Positions 36,419 through 47,445 of a stretch of DNA of 64,000 bases are shown in pieces (positions within the stretch are counted from its first letter, which is position 1; the number at the start of each line of letters is the position of its first letter). The DNA comes from Trichosporon coremiiforme (taxonomy: Eukaryota > Basidiomycota > Tremellomycetes > Trichosporonales > Trichosporonaceae). The notes under the pieces were generated by a model, which made no database searches, was not told where the DNA came from, and saw nothing but the letters and a program-made list of their open reading frames with translations. The stretch is taken from positions 620,001 to 684,000 of the forward strand of contig BCJJ01000016.1 of assembly GCA_039545355.1 (NCBI GenBank), given 5' to 3'. Both the position numbers and the translations under genes were made by a program.

Positions 36419-36538
36419 GGTCCTCGCCGGGATTTGAACCCGGGGCCACTCCCAATCACTGTCCAAAGACAGTTGGAGGCAAAGCTCAAGATGTTAGATC
36501 ACCCTAAGAGAGTATGATAACCACTACACCACGAGAAC
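36419..36538 (-). tRNA. tRNA-Pro(AGG) with 47-nt intron
   Basis: Acceptor GTTCTCG/CGAGGAC, anticodon stem CTCTC/GGGAG with one G-U pair, loop TTAGGG-T giving anticodon AGG, T-arm CCGGG-TTCAAAT-CCCGG, discriminator C. The intron 36455-36501 contains an ACTGTC/GACAGT hairpin. An A5 run on the + strand just left is the terminator. Identity rests on the anticodon and loop context. Confidence 0.78.
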
Positions 36539-36746
36539 GTCCGAAGACAGATTGTTGCGGGTTCCGCTGCCGCCGGGCCATGTCCGCGCGCAGAAATCAC
36601 GAGCGTTTCTTTCGGTCCGGTGGTGCTTCTTCCGAGCCCCCGATGAACACTGCCTGACCTCGGACTGACGGAGAAGGGCGAGGCCCCTGTGTATAATATC
36701 CTGAAATGCTAATGCATGATTATGAGTGCTTTGGGGCTACAGTAAT

Positions 36747-38872
36747 CTACTCTGGCTTCTTGTGTTCCACCTCGCTATGCGAGGCCGCCCTGCTCTGAGC
36801 ACGCAGGCTCGGCGCAGTCGACTCAATAATGGCCTCCTCGTCCCTCGCGTAATCACCTGCCGACGTGACGTCGCCAGCAATCATGGACGTGCTCATGATC
36901 TCCTGCTCCTTGCGCCTCGACTCCTCGCGCTCGAGCTCAGTGGGTGCAGCGGCTGTACGCGCCGCAGCCTGAGCCTGCATCATCTTCGTGATCTGAATAC
37001 CGAGGTCGTCGGCGTCGCGGCCCGCCTTGGTCATGCGCCGCACGCGCCTTCCGTAGCGGTACAGCAAGATCGGGACGGGGACGAAGATGACAGCGAGGAG
37101 CGCCTCGAACGTTCCTGCCCAGTGGGGGCCCATTGCGTCGTAGATGTTCACGGTGAAGAGGGGGAAGACGACACCGAGGATGGAACGGACGACGGTTCCC
37201 GCTGCCATGACGGAGGCAGCGAGGAGGAGGTAGCTGTCCACGAGATAGTTGCTCACACCGAGGAAGACGAGGACGATACCCGCCCCAAAGGGCACGGTGC
37301 CGCTGATGGGGCCCATCCAGTGGATCGACTTGGGCACACACGTCCAGGCAAAGATGAACAAACCCACGGGCAGGAGAATAGCTCCAATCGTTGCAGAAGG
37401 CAGGCGCGCCTCGGGAGGGAGGTATCCCACTTTGGCGTGTTGGCGGGCGTACTGCGGGTTGACCCAGAAGATGATATACGCGAGCGCAATGAAGGCGCCA
37501 ACACTGACGCCGATGAAGGAGAGTGCACTCGTGCCCGAGCTCCAGCCGCGGTAGCCCTGGAACACGAGCGGGAACGCCGTGAACTGCATGTAGAGGATGG
37601 CGTAGATGATCGCCATGTAGAGCGAGATGACGAAGACGATCGGCTCCGTGAACAGCAGCTTGTACGGCACCTTGAGCTGATTGAGGAAGAGCGCCTTGAT
37701 GTCCAGCGTCTTGGCCGCGTCCTTCTCGTACCGGTACACGCGGCCCGTGTACTTGGTCAGCCGGGCGGCGCGCTTACGCAGAAGAACAGGGGCGTACGTC
37801 TCCGGCAGGAGCAGGGACTCGATGGCAGTGAGCAGTGCCGCGAAGAGGGCGATCACCGCCGCAACCCAGTGCCAGCTCGACGCTTCAGAAAGGAAACCGC
37901 CCGCGATGGGACCGATCGCGGGGCCGAGGAACGGAGTGGCGGAGAACTGCGAGTGTTAGCTGAGGGCAAAGAGACGACAGATATGTGAGAGAAAGATCAT
38001 TACTCACCACACCCATGGCCAGACCGCGCTGGTGCGCCGCAAACATGTCCGCAATGATACCGCCCGAATTCGTCATGGTCGAAGATCCGAACGTGCCCGC
38101 AAAGAAGCGCATGATGAGCAGCGTGTTCATGTCCTTTGCGCCACATGCGCCCGCATTGAACGCCGTGAACGGCACATACGTGAAGATGAACATGGCACGG
38201 CGCCCAAAGACTTCACTGCACGGCGCCCATAGAAGGGGTCCGACGACGAAGCCGAGGACGTAGATGCCTATTGAGTCAGTTTCGGAGTATCCCGACACTT
38301 CCTCTCTGCCTCCGCCGGTCTTGACCGGTCTTGTCGTCCGGTGATGCGGACGGAGGAAATAACTCACCCGTGATCATGATGTAGAGCATGGTGTTATGTC
38401 CAGGGAAGTCCTTCTTGATATCCTCAACCGCGGCGGAGAGCATAGAACTGCCCATGGACACGGCGAGCGTGCCCGTCGCCGCCATGACGGTGATGAACCA
38501 CTTGTAAGACTGCTTGTAGCTCATCGGGTTCTCCCGGTCGTTCGGCAGCCAGGAGACGATGTACGGGTCCGCTTCCGTACCGGCGCCCTTGTACTCGTGC
38601 GAGAGAATCTCAGACCACGGCGTCACGCGCGGGTGCCATGGCCGCTTCTTCAGCGTGTGGTCTTCATCGTCAGCGTGCCCCGAATCGCTCAGAGAAGACG
38701 CCGTGCCGCGGCCCAGTGTCGCGGAACACGAAGGGAAGGCGTCCTTCTCAGCCGTCGGGGTCAGCAAGGCTGGGGGCGCATCCTTCTCCGTGATATCCCG
38801 CTCCGCTAACGTCGCAGCGGCTATTGGAGACGCCGCAGGGTTCACGCCGTACGACAAGTCTTCTCGTGACAT
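36747..38872 (-). CDS. MFS transporter, DHA1 drug/polyamine:H+ antiporter family
   Basis: Twelve-helix plasma-membrane exporter of the Tpo1/Flr1-type family. Three exons (38872-38368, 38267-38008, 37946-36747) give 654 aa. A long hydrophilic N-terminus precedes SYKWFITVMAATGTLAVSMG (TM1). The family's motif A is GPLLWAPCSEVFGRRAMF, and FAGTFGSSTMTNSGGIIADM is characteristic of this group. Exon 3 starts TPFLGPAIGPIAGGFLSEAS, with WHWV shortly after. The C-terminal tail of about 90 residues is charged and Ala-rich. Introns are 100 and 61 nt. The actual substrate cannot be read from sequence; polyamines or drugs are typical of the family. Confidence 0.85.
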
Positions 38873-41121
38873 GTCTGCTGGTGGGGTACTGTTGACGCTA
38901 AGGCTGAGTGCCGCGTTGATGATCGGCTCCGCTTATCTCGCCGTTGGCTCGATGGGTCCAAGTTTGTTGCGAGAGGTGCGGTTGTCGCGGTCGTTTCGTC
39001 CTTGTGCGTCGCGGCGCAACAGTGGAGCGTGGGCTGAAGAGGTATGAAGCGAACGTAACATTGTGCGCGATGCAGTAGTGCGATATGAAGTTGGAGTCGT
39101 GAGGAGCGGCGCCCGGCGCTGGACGCACCTCGGCCAGCGCGGGTACCCGAGGTGTTATTTCGGATTTGAGCGACAGTTGCCCCTGCGGGGTGGAGATCGG
39201 AGACTAGGAGAAAGGACACAGCGGCAGTGGCGCGGCAGAAGCCCTGCAGGCATTCTCATGTTCTGTTACAGGTTCTCGCACAGCACGCCGTGATGCGATT
39301 GGGTCTCTGCACGACTGAATGCTTGGGTGTTCTGACTTTGGTTCCTTAGACGGAGACTGGGGAGCAGCGTGAGCAGCGTGAGGTGAGGGGCACTTCTTGG
39401 CTCGGTGCTAAATATAAGTCGCCGTCCCCTCGTGTTTCTCGCGCCGTACCCATTGAGCGGACATGCGGAATCGCGCGATCACGGGGCAGAGCAGTGGGGT
39501 CTCTTCCATCTGGGTCTCACACGAGCACATGATCGCACTAACCGACAGGCGTCGCTACATGCATACAAAGCTAGATGACACCCATGCAGTCGGGAACACG
39601 ATATAAGATGACAGCCGAGGTGTTGCTTTAATCTCGTTGCTAGCCGTGTTCCAGCTATAGATCGCGGGGCCACCACCGGGGGGGCGTAGGTGGTGCGGAG
39701 TCACGACTCAACATTGAGAAGGCAGTGGGCGAATTGCACGGACCACAAAGACCGGCGACCAGACAGACGGAGTCGACAGCGGTCAGTCTACTTACAGCTT
39801 GGACTCTGCAGTCGCGTGTCCGTCTGGGCATCGGTAGAGCTGGAAACGCATCGGAGCAAGGAGTCCAAGTCCGACGCGGGGGTAGGAACGGGCGCCGGGA
39901 TGCTCGCCGATGAAAAGGTCCCGCTTGGCGTCACTTTGACCTCTCGTCCTCGCGACTCATCCATCGGACGAGTCCGACCAGGCACCTTTGCGTCTCTGGG
40001 CCCCAGCCTGCCGTGGACCACATGGGCTGCACACACTCCCGGACATCCGGACACCTGTCGCAGTCCCTGGCGTCATCGCGCGTACCTCGACGCACAGAGT
40101 ACCGTCACTCCTTCCTTGCAAAGTTCAGCTAGCTTGCCGCTGTGAACGAGAAGGCGGAGCACGCTTTGCCATCTGCTCAGGTGGCCGCAGGATGTTCAGA
40201 AGTGCTTGAGAAATCTCCCAGGAGGACTGTGTGAAGTGCCGAACATTCCTCAGCTGCCAAGTCCGATGGCGATCTCCGCTAGCAGTATTATTATGATGTC
40301 AGTTCCGATTCTTAAGGAGACGAGTGCGGAGCAGTCCTTCTTCGCTTGAGCGAGACGAGGTGTTGCTAAGCTGTAGACTGGGGAAGATGAAGGAGAAGGT
40401 TGGCTGAGCAAACGCTGGCGGTGTCCAGCGGCGACTTGCTGTCAGGACCGTGTGTGCGAATATCGCGGGCGGAGCAAGGGCCATCGTATAAATTTCAGTG
40501 GGTATGACTGATCAGATGCAGAGCTGGTTTCCTCGACTGCCAATTGCCATTTCTTGTCAGCTGTCAACTGTACCAGTCCGCGGACTAGCAGTTCTATCCC
40601 CAGCAACGCCTCCTATCTGCGTCGCCTTGCTCGTGTGTGATAGGAGAAGTGGCCGTGAGAGGCGAGGATCATTGGCGAGAGAGGCAATGAAATATACGAC
40701 CTGGCTGCAGGATGCCCTGGACGCCGGTTTGCTTGGAAGGGCTTGAGTCCGGATCCAGCCTGGCGAATTGACCGAATCTCGGTTCACCCGCCAGGGGTGC
40801 GGTCTCTCATTGGCCCTGGGCGAGCCGCGCTTCTCCCACCTGACCTGTCGCCTCTTTGGCTCTTGCCGCTCTCCGCCGAACCTCAGCCGCCTGCCGTGGC
40901 TCGGCGGGCCATTTCAGCCTCAACTTTTTGCCCCAGGCGGGCCACTCGGGGACCCGGGTTTAACACTGGACCGTCTTCTCAGGTCCTCGCCTACGACCGA
41001 CCCTACGTCTCCTTGCTACTTTTGCATCGTTACACTACCTCCTTCTAATTCTCCACCGCACTCAATACTCGCATTCTGTGCTGCATGACTCGCGCGCTTG
41101 GCGAGTCGAGAGGGCATAGGC
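38873..41121. other. Intergenic between two divergent transporter genes
   Basis: No gene seen in 2.25 kb. It must hold both promoters; the last 250 bases before 41122 are C/T-rich on the + strand. Confidence 0.45.
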
Positions 41122-42810
41122 ATGACAACACGTAATGAGGTGACAACGGTAAACGAGAAGGCACTCTTCGACAACAACAATAACAACATCGGTGTCGCCA
41201 GCAAGGGTGAGGTAACCGTAAACAACCTCTCCAAGGGCAAAGAAGACTTCAGCGACGACACTGGCAACGTCGATCGCAGTCCTGGCGATGTGGAGGCTCA
41301 GCGACCCGAGGAGCCTCCGGTTCACAATCACGATGACATCGGTCCACCTCCCGACGGTGGCCTCACGGCGTGGCTCGTCGTGTTTTCGACCATGTTCCTG
41401 CAGTTCTGTGTCTTCGGACTGAGTGAGTAACAGTGATGTGATTTTTCTGACTGACGCCCAGTGACGGCCAACGGTCAGCTGCAGACCTACTACATGGACC
41501 ACCAGTTGAAGAACTACTCCAAGTCGACGATTGCGTGGCTTGGTTCAGTTCAGACGCTCATCGAGTTCGGTTTCGCGGTGATCATGGGCCGATTCTTCGA
41601 CCTGCATGGCGCCAAGATCCTCGCTACGTCAGGAACACTACTGGCGTTCGTGGCTGTCGTTGGCATGGCGTTCTCAAAGGAGTACTGGCAGTTCCTCCTG
41701 TCATTCATCGCCTTTGGTTTCTCGGGATCGTTCATCTACGCTCCCTCGACCGCCGTCGTCGCACACTGGTTCCTGAAGAAGCGGGCGACGGCCGTCGGCA
41801 TCGTCGTCTGCGGCGCCGGCTTTGGCACCATCATCTACCCGATCATGTTCGAGAACCTGCTCAAGTCGCTCAGCTACCGGGACACGATGCTCGTCATCGC
41901 CGGCTTCAACTTTGTGCTCATGTGCCCGTCCATCGTCCTCATGAAGCCACGCCTGCCGCCCCACGACCCCCCGCCATGGAGTGACCTGAAGCGCCCCTGG
42001 AAGGACGTGAAGTACGTCCTCCTCGTCATGAGCGCGGCGATGTACGCGCTCAACCTCATGTCGCCGTCGTACAACGCCCTCAACCTCGCGCGCGCGAACG
42101 AGGTCGCGCATCAGGTGCAGGTGTACGGTATCGCCATCGTCGCCGCCGGATCGATTTCAGGCCGTATCCTCGCCGGACAGCTCGCCGACCGCATCGGTGT
42201 CTGGACCGTCGGATGCACGATCCCGTTCTTGACTTCAATCGTCATGTTCGCCTTCTGGACGCCTCCCATGATCGGCACCGCGGCAACGACGCTCGGCCTC
42301 ATTTTCTTCGGCATGTGCTCCGGCTCTTGGTTCACGCTCGTCGGTGCCGCAACCGCCTCCATCTCCCCGCTGAAGGAGGTCGGCATGCGTTTCGGCATGC
42401 TCGTCACCATGATGGCTGTGCCGTCCATGCTGGGCCCAGTCATCAGCGGTGCGCTCATCCAAGCCAACGGGGGCAAGTACACGTATGCGGGCATCTTTAA
42501 CGGCCTCTCGTTCCTGCTGTCAGGCTTTCTGGTTATCTGCGTCCCGCTGCGTATCCGGTACGAGACGCGGCAGAAGAGCCTCGCCAGTGGATCCTCGGAC
42601 GCGACGGGCCGTACCGACGAGGAAGGGGAGCATCACGGCGACCACCACGTGCACGAGGACCAGGGGCCGACGTTCTCGTCGAACGCGGCCGATCTCGGCG
42701 GCGGCACGAGGGGAGAGCTCGACAACTGCCGCGCCGAGCCGAGACATGAGGACCTCGTGCTCGAACTCGCGCGCAGCAATTCGCCCCGCTCGAGGAGGGA
42801 CTATCTGTAA
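41122..42810 (+). CDS. MFS transporter, monocarboxylate (MCT)-like
   Basis: Two exons (41122-41422, 41462-42810; 39-nt intron) give 549 aa. The MCT signature PPPDGGLTAWLVV opens TM1 after a charged, Asn-rich N-terminus, and IAGQLADRIGVW-like sequence (AGQLADRIGVWTV) lies in the loop before TM8. Ten to twelve hydrophobic helices can be traced. The C-terminal tail is rich in His, Asp and Glu (EEGEHHGDHHVHEDQG). Fungal members of this family move monocarboxylates, riboflavin or related solutes; the substrate here is unknown. It is transcribed away from the DHA1 transporter gene. Start at the first ATG after the pyrimidine-rich leader. Confidence 0.82.
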
Positions 42811-43531
42811 GAAACAACGGAAGGCGTGTAACATAAACATATTTTGCATTGGAATCTGAACGTACTCATCTAGGTAATTGGAATGCATAATATAAATTGG
42901 TAAAGTGCTGGGGGTGGTGGCGAGGGTTGGGCCGAAGAGTTGTGGCGAGCAAGTGGAGCGGATTAGTCATGCGTGTCCCACACCGAGCCGTCCCTCAACA
43001 TCACGTCCCACACTGTGCTGTCCGTCCCACATGGACGTTCCCGACCCCGTCCCTCCTGTCCGCATCGCGATACACCTCCTCGCTATCCAACCTGCTCTGC
43101 GACGCCACCACGCAGTGTTATGTCATCCACATCATCATCAGCGACCCGCAGACCGGAATTCTCACGCCCGCAGAAGTGGCTGAGCGGAAGCAACGGACAT
43201 GACCGAAGATGTCGCGTGCCGAGTGATCCCCGGCCTCTCGGCCCGGGCGAGTTGGCGACTGCCCACTCTTATCTCCAGCTAACCGGTCACTCAGCCCCAA
43301 GGTACAGAGCGGCCCAAGGCGGTCCTCACCACGGCGGGTGCCCACCCGCCCAGCTGATGTCGTGCATTCTGCTCGATATTTCGACTGTGTCTGCCTCGAC
43401 TCTTCGACTTCCTTCTCCTCTCCAATCTCCAATCTCCGTGCTTCGTGCACTCACACTATACTCAACCATTCACCCACTCGCCTTACGACTCTGACGACCA
43501 ACGGATCCGAGTTGATCGACGGCTACCAACC
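42811..43531. other. Intergenic, leader of the CoA synthetase gene
   Basis: No gene seen; the right end (43370-43440) is C/T-rich with a doubled CAATCTC word. Confidence 0.5.
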
Positions 43532-45598
43532 ATGCCCCGAAGCCCAAGCTACGAAGAGGTGGACGCCGCACTCTGCCGCCCCGGCACCATCTTCGAGATC
43601 GAGGAGAAGATGATCCGCGGCTGCAAGCTCAAGACCTGGAAGCGTGCGCCGGTGCACTTCCGCCAGTTCTTCGAGGAGCGCATGACCAAGTGGAGCGACC
43701 GGGTCATGCTCTCGACACCCCGGGCCGAGTCGCTGAGCGAGGAGAACCGCGAGATCCTCACCTATGGCGAGGTGTGGGAACGCAGCGTGCGTCTCGCCGC
43801 CTGGCTCCGTGATCGGGAGGTGCGTGCTGGCACCCGCGTCGCTATCGGCGGGAGGAACTGTGCTGGGTGAGTTTCACGCCGAGGGCGGAGGTGGGACCGA
43901 GGTCATGGGGTGACGGGTGATGACCGACACGACACGGGAAAATGCGCTGACAACTCAGATGGATGATCTCCTTCATCGCCGTCTGCCTGCTCGGCGCTGT
44001 GCCTGTGCTGCTGAACTCGACGCTCGTCGTCGACGCGCAACTGCACTGTCTCGGCCTCACCAAGCCGGTCCTCGTGCTCTGCGACCCTGAGGACGCCTCT
44101 GTGCTTGGCACGGTAGCCGCGGAGCTGACTGCGCGCGGCGTGGGCCCTGTGCACTGCTGGTCCTCGCTGTCGCACGTCGACCCCGCCGCGCGCCCCAATG
44201 TCTCCGAGCTCGTGCCCGGTTTCGCCGTGAGCGCCAAGAGCCTGAACGAGGTGCGCTCCGGCAAGGGGTTCGGCCTCGAGGACGTCACGCCCGAGTCGGA
44301 CTGCATGGTTCTCTTCACCTCCGGCACGACGAGCATGCCCAAGGGCGTGCTCGAGACGCAGCGCGCATGCCTCACGCACGTCATCAGCTCGTCCATCCCC
44401 GCCGCCCGCGCCATCATGCGTATGGGCGGAACAGTGGAGATGGCGCTGGCCGCGCACGACCCGCCTGAACAGCAGGCGGCGATGCTCCTCGCCGTGCCGC
44501 TGTTCCACGTCACGGGCCTGCTGGGCTGGGTGTCGCGCGGCGTGCACATGGGCATGAAAATGGTGTTCATGAAGCGCTGGAGCACTTCTGCAGCCGTCAA
44601 GCTCTGCGTCGCCGAGAAGATCGGCGTCATCGGCGGCGTGCCCGCTATCGCTACTGCTATCTTGCAGAGTCCCGAACTGCCCGCCGACCACGTCATGGAG
44701 GGCATCACATATGGCGGCGCGCCGCCTCCGGCCCGACTGGCGGCCGATATTCAGAAGAAGTGGCCCGCCGCCATGGCCACCCACGCTTACGGTATGACGG
44801 AGACGGCGGGGCTGCACACGGGCTTCATGGGGCCAGATTACCACGCCAACCCGGCTTGTGTGGGTCCCGCCATGCCCGTCGACGAGCAAAGGATCGTCGA
44901 CCCCGAGACTCGCAAGGTCCTCGGCCCGAACCAGCCGGGTATCGTCGAATGCTACGGCCCCAACATGATGAAGGAGTACATCGACAACCCGGCTGCAACG
45001 GCCGACGCGCTCAGGGACGGCTGGGTGCACACGGGCGATCTGGCCATGATTGACGACAACGGGTTCCTGTGAGTGTCACCTCCACCACTGAATTTTCCAT
45101 TCGACCGTTTTCCACCACACCCTTCTTCACCTTCATCTTGCATTTTCTTCTATTTGCTGACTCTCGCGGTGCGATTCTCGACCGAGCCAAGGACATAGTG
45201 ATCAGGGGCGGAGAGAACATCGCTTCTGCAGAGGTAGAGAACGCAATCTACAAGGACGACAGGGTGGCAGAGGCGGCGTGCGTGCCGGTGCCGTGCCCGA
45301 AGATGGGCGAGCAGGTCGGTGTCGCCGTCTCTCTTGCGCCTGGGGCCCAGGCGGATTCAGCAAGCATCTCCAAGGTCGTCGAGTCCCGGCTGAGGCGTGT
45401 CGCCCGGCCCGTGATCGTGCTGGTGTTGGATGAGCCGTTGCGTAAGTTGGACAGGGTTGAATCGTGGACGAATAGCTGACTGGTGCCACAGCCCGCAACG
45501 CGAACGGAAAGATCGTCAAGAGCGACGTGAAGAAGATCGTGGGCGAGGCGTGGAAGGTGCAGCAGGCTGCTCAGGCCGAGCCGCGCGCGAAGCTGTAA
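43532..45598 (+). CDS. AMP-forming acyl-CoA synthetase-like enzyme with peroxisomal signal
   Basis: ANL-superfamily enzyme expected to activate a carboxylic acid with ATP and CoA. Exons 43532-43866, 43959-45068, 45170-45441 and 45492-45598 give 607 aa. Core motifs in order are LFTSGTTSMPKG (P-loop), YGMTETAG, HTGDLAMID, DRAKDIVIRGGENIAS and the C-terminal lysine motif PRNANGKIVK. The protein ends AKL, a type 1 peroxisomal targeting signal, so a fatty-acid or aromatic-acid substrate in the peroxisome is plausible (inference). The third exon can only join in frame if intron 45069-45169 ends in GG, not AG (see findings). The P-loop has Ser where Gly is usual. Start is the first ATG of the open exon. 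Confidence 0.8.
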
Positions 45599-45756
45599 GC
45601 TCGGTAGAAGGGTTAGACATCAGAAGATTCCGAGAATGCATTGCAACGTTTTGTTCGCCTCTTATCGCGTGTGTTATGTTTTACATCGTCAAGAAGACAC
45701 GGCACAAGAACAAAGGTGACACACCAGCGTGTGTGGGTATGCGTGAGGGGAAGCAT

Positions 45757-47445
45757 CTAGACATCGGTGATGTCAAGTTTGACCAAGACAGTTGACTTTG
45801 TCTCCTGTCCGTGCGCGTCCATGAGACGGACAAAGTGCCACCCCGGCTGCGCGTAGAGGAGACGAATGCAAGCCGCCGCAATAACAGGGTTGCGCGCAAA
45901 CTTGTCGTCGCTCTTGAGCAAGATGCGGAGGAAGACGAGCTCGTCGTCGTCGTACTCCCACTCGAGCTCCTCGTCCCAGATGGGGTTGTACTGATCGGCG
46001 CCCACCTCGTTGAGGAACTTGAGGTGGTCGTGGTCATTGTACTTGCCCGTCTTGCGCTTCTCGGGCTTGCCCGTGTCGGTCCCGCAGACCAGCTGGCAGG
46101 ACACGTACGGCTTGACGCCCTCCTTGCGCTCGGGTACGTCTGTGGCGCCGACGACGCGCAGGGTAAGCTTGCGCCGCGGGAAGGGGTACTTGGGGTTGGA
46201 GCGGTCGGCGTGCTGCCCGTGGCTGTGCGGGTGTGTCTGCCCCTGGCGCATGTACTTGGGCTTGAGGATGTATCCGTCCGAGTGGGTGAACATGGCCTCG
46301 TTGAGCTGGAGCGACGCGCCGAAGCGCTGCCAGTTCAGCGCGCAGATCTGCGCCCCGACATGCCAGAAGGGCACCGGGTTCAGGTTGCTGCTGTTCACGC
46401 GCGTCCCCTTTGGATACACGCGCATCAGGTACTGCGCGTTGTGGGCGCGCACCTTGTCGCAGTTGGCCGGCAGGTGCGTGCCCAGCCCCACCTCGGAGAG
46501 GTTGATCAGGTGGTGGTGCGGGTACCCGTCGAGCGCGAGGTCGTACCACCCCGCACTCGTCGGCTTGACGCTCTGCGCATACACGCCCAGGCGGGCCAGC
46601 TCGCTGATAATCGGGCTCGCGGGCGCGTCCTCCTTGCGCGCCTCGTACTGCTTCCTCGCGACCGCGTCGTCCTCCGAGTCGCTGCTGGAGGACGAGGACG
46701 AGCCCTCGTCATACTGCCCCTGACTCTCGCCGTCGGGCCAGTGGTACTCGACGATAACGGCGATCTTGCCTTCGAGGTGGCGCAGCTGCGGCGACGTCTC
46801 GGAGTGGTCGTCGCAGTCGTCCAGCAGCCGGTGCCCGAACACCTCACGCATGATCGCGACGAGGCGCTCCTGCCCCGGCCCGCCGCAGTGGTTCTCGAGA
46901 CTCAGGAAGATGGGCGCCTTCGGGCTGCTCTTGTCGTTGTCCCAGTAGTCGCGGATCGTCTCGCACACTTTCCGGAACGGCGTGTTCGACACGAGGGTGT
47001 ACCCGTGAGTCACCTTTGGTTCCTGGAGATCATCGGTGTTGTCCCACGCGTCGATCTCGACGCACTTGGCGCCGGCGCGCAGCGTCGTCTCGTACGACGA
47101 CGGGCATGACTTGCCGAACAGCTGGTGCGCGAGGAGGTACGTGTTGTGGCTGGATGAGATGAAGTATTCGGTAAGAGGGTGCGTGTCGTCGAGCAGCTCC
47201 TTGGGCACGACGGTGTGAGGGCGCTGCAGCAGCTCCCGCAGGGCGGGGGATGGCGTGTCGCCCTCGACATCCGCGTTGGACAGCACGCCGTGGTGCGCGA
47301 GGTACAGGCGGATCGCCTTGGACGCGCGCAGTTGCTGCTGGAGGGCGGTGACGTCGCCGCCGTGTCCGCCGCCGGCGACGGCGTCCGGGGATAGCGTCTC
47401 GCCTACGTCCTCGTCGTCTGCCTTGTTCCACTTCCACAGAGGCAT
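45757..47445 (-). CDS. Phosphoinositide-specific phospholipase C
   Basis: Hydrolyses PIP2 to diacylglycerol and inositol trisphosphate. A single 562-codon exon. The X half of the TIM barrel has SSHNTYLLAHQ (His100), CVEIDAWD, THGYTLVSNTPF (second His, about 147) and LSLENHCGG; a Ser/Asp-rich linker separates it from the Y half (YAQSVKPTSAGWYDLALDGY and MRVYPKGTRVNSSNLNPVPF). A C2-like domain (LTLRVVGATDVPE) ends the protein. No PH or EF-hand domain is visible at the N-terminus, so it is a short PLC. The start MPLWKWN is the ATG nearest the domain; the frame stays open upstream to 47709. It is convergent with the synthetase gene, 158 bases apart. Confidence 0.9.
   Translation of the reverse strand: MPLWKWNKADDEDVGETLSPDAVAGGGHGGDVTALQQQLRASKAIRLYLAHHGVLSNADVEGDTPSPALRELLQRPHTVVPKELLDDTHPLTEYFISSSHNTYLLAHQLFGKSCPSSYETTLRAGAKCVEIDAWDNTDDLQEPKVTHGYTLVSNTPFRKVCETIRDYWDNDKSSPKAPIFLSLENHCGGPGQERLVAIMREVFGHRLLDDCDDHSETSPQLRHLEGKIAVIVEYHWPDGESQGQYDEGSSSSSSSDSEDDAVARKQYEARKEDAPASPIISELARLGVYAQSVKPTSAGWYDLALDGYPHHHLINLSEVGLGTHLPANCDKVRAHNAQYLMRVYPKGTRVNSSNLNPVPFWHVGAQICALNWQRFGASLQLNEAMFTHSDGYILKPKYMRQGQTHPHSHGQHADRSNPKYPFPRRKLTLRVVGATDVPERKEGVKPYVSCQLVCGTDTGKPEKRKTGKYNDHDHLKFLNEVGADQYNPIWDEELEWEYDDDELVFLRILLKSDDKFARNPVIAAACIRLLYAQPGWHFVRLMDAHGQETKSTVLVKLDITDV

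Noticed and set aside
36726..37988. 420-codon + strand frame opposite the DHA1 transporter.
   Set aside because: Charged, Arg/Asp/Glu-rich antisense shadow of a clear transporter exon, caused by high GC at third positions.
43903..45030. 375-codon minus-strand frame opposite the acyl-CoA synthetase.
   Set aside because: His/Arg-rich shadow without motifs.
36747..45598. Secondary-metabolite gene cluster (two transporters plus AMP ligase).
   Set aside because: No polyketide synthase, NRPS, terpene synthase or tailoring enzymes nearby; the ligase has a peroxisomal signal instead.
45811..47109. 432-codon + strand frame opposite phospholipase C.
   Set aside because: Antisense shadow; all PLC motifs are on the minus strand.
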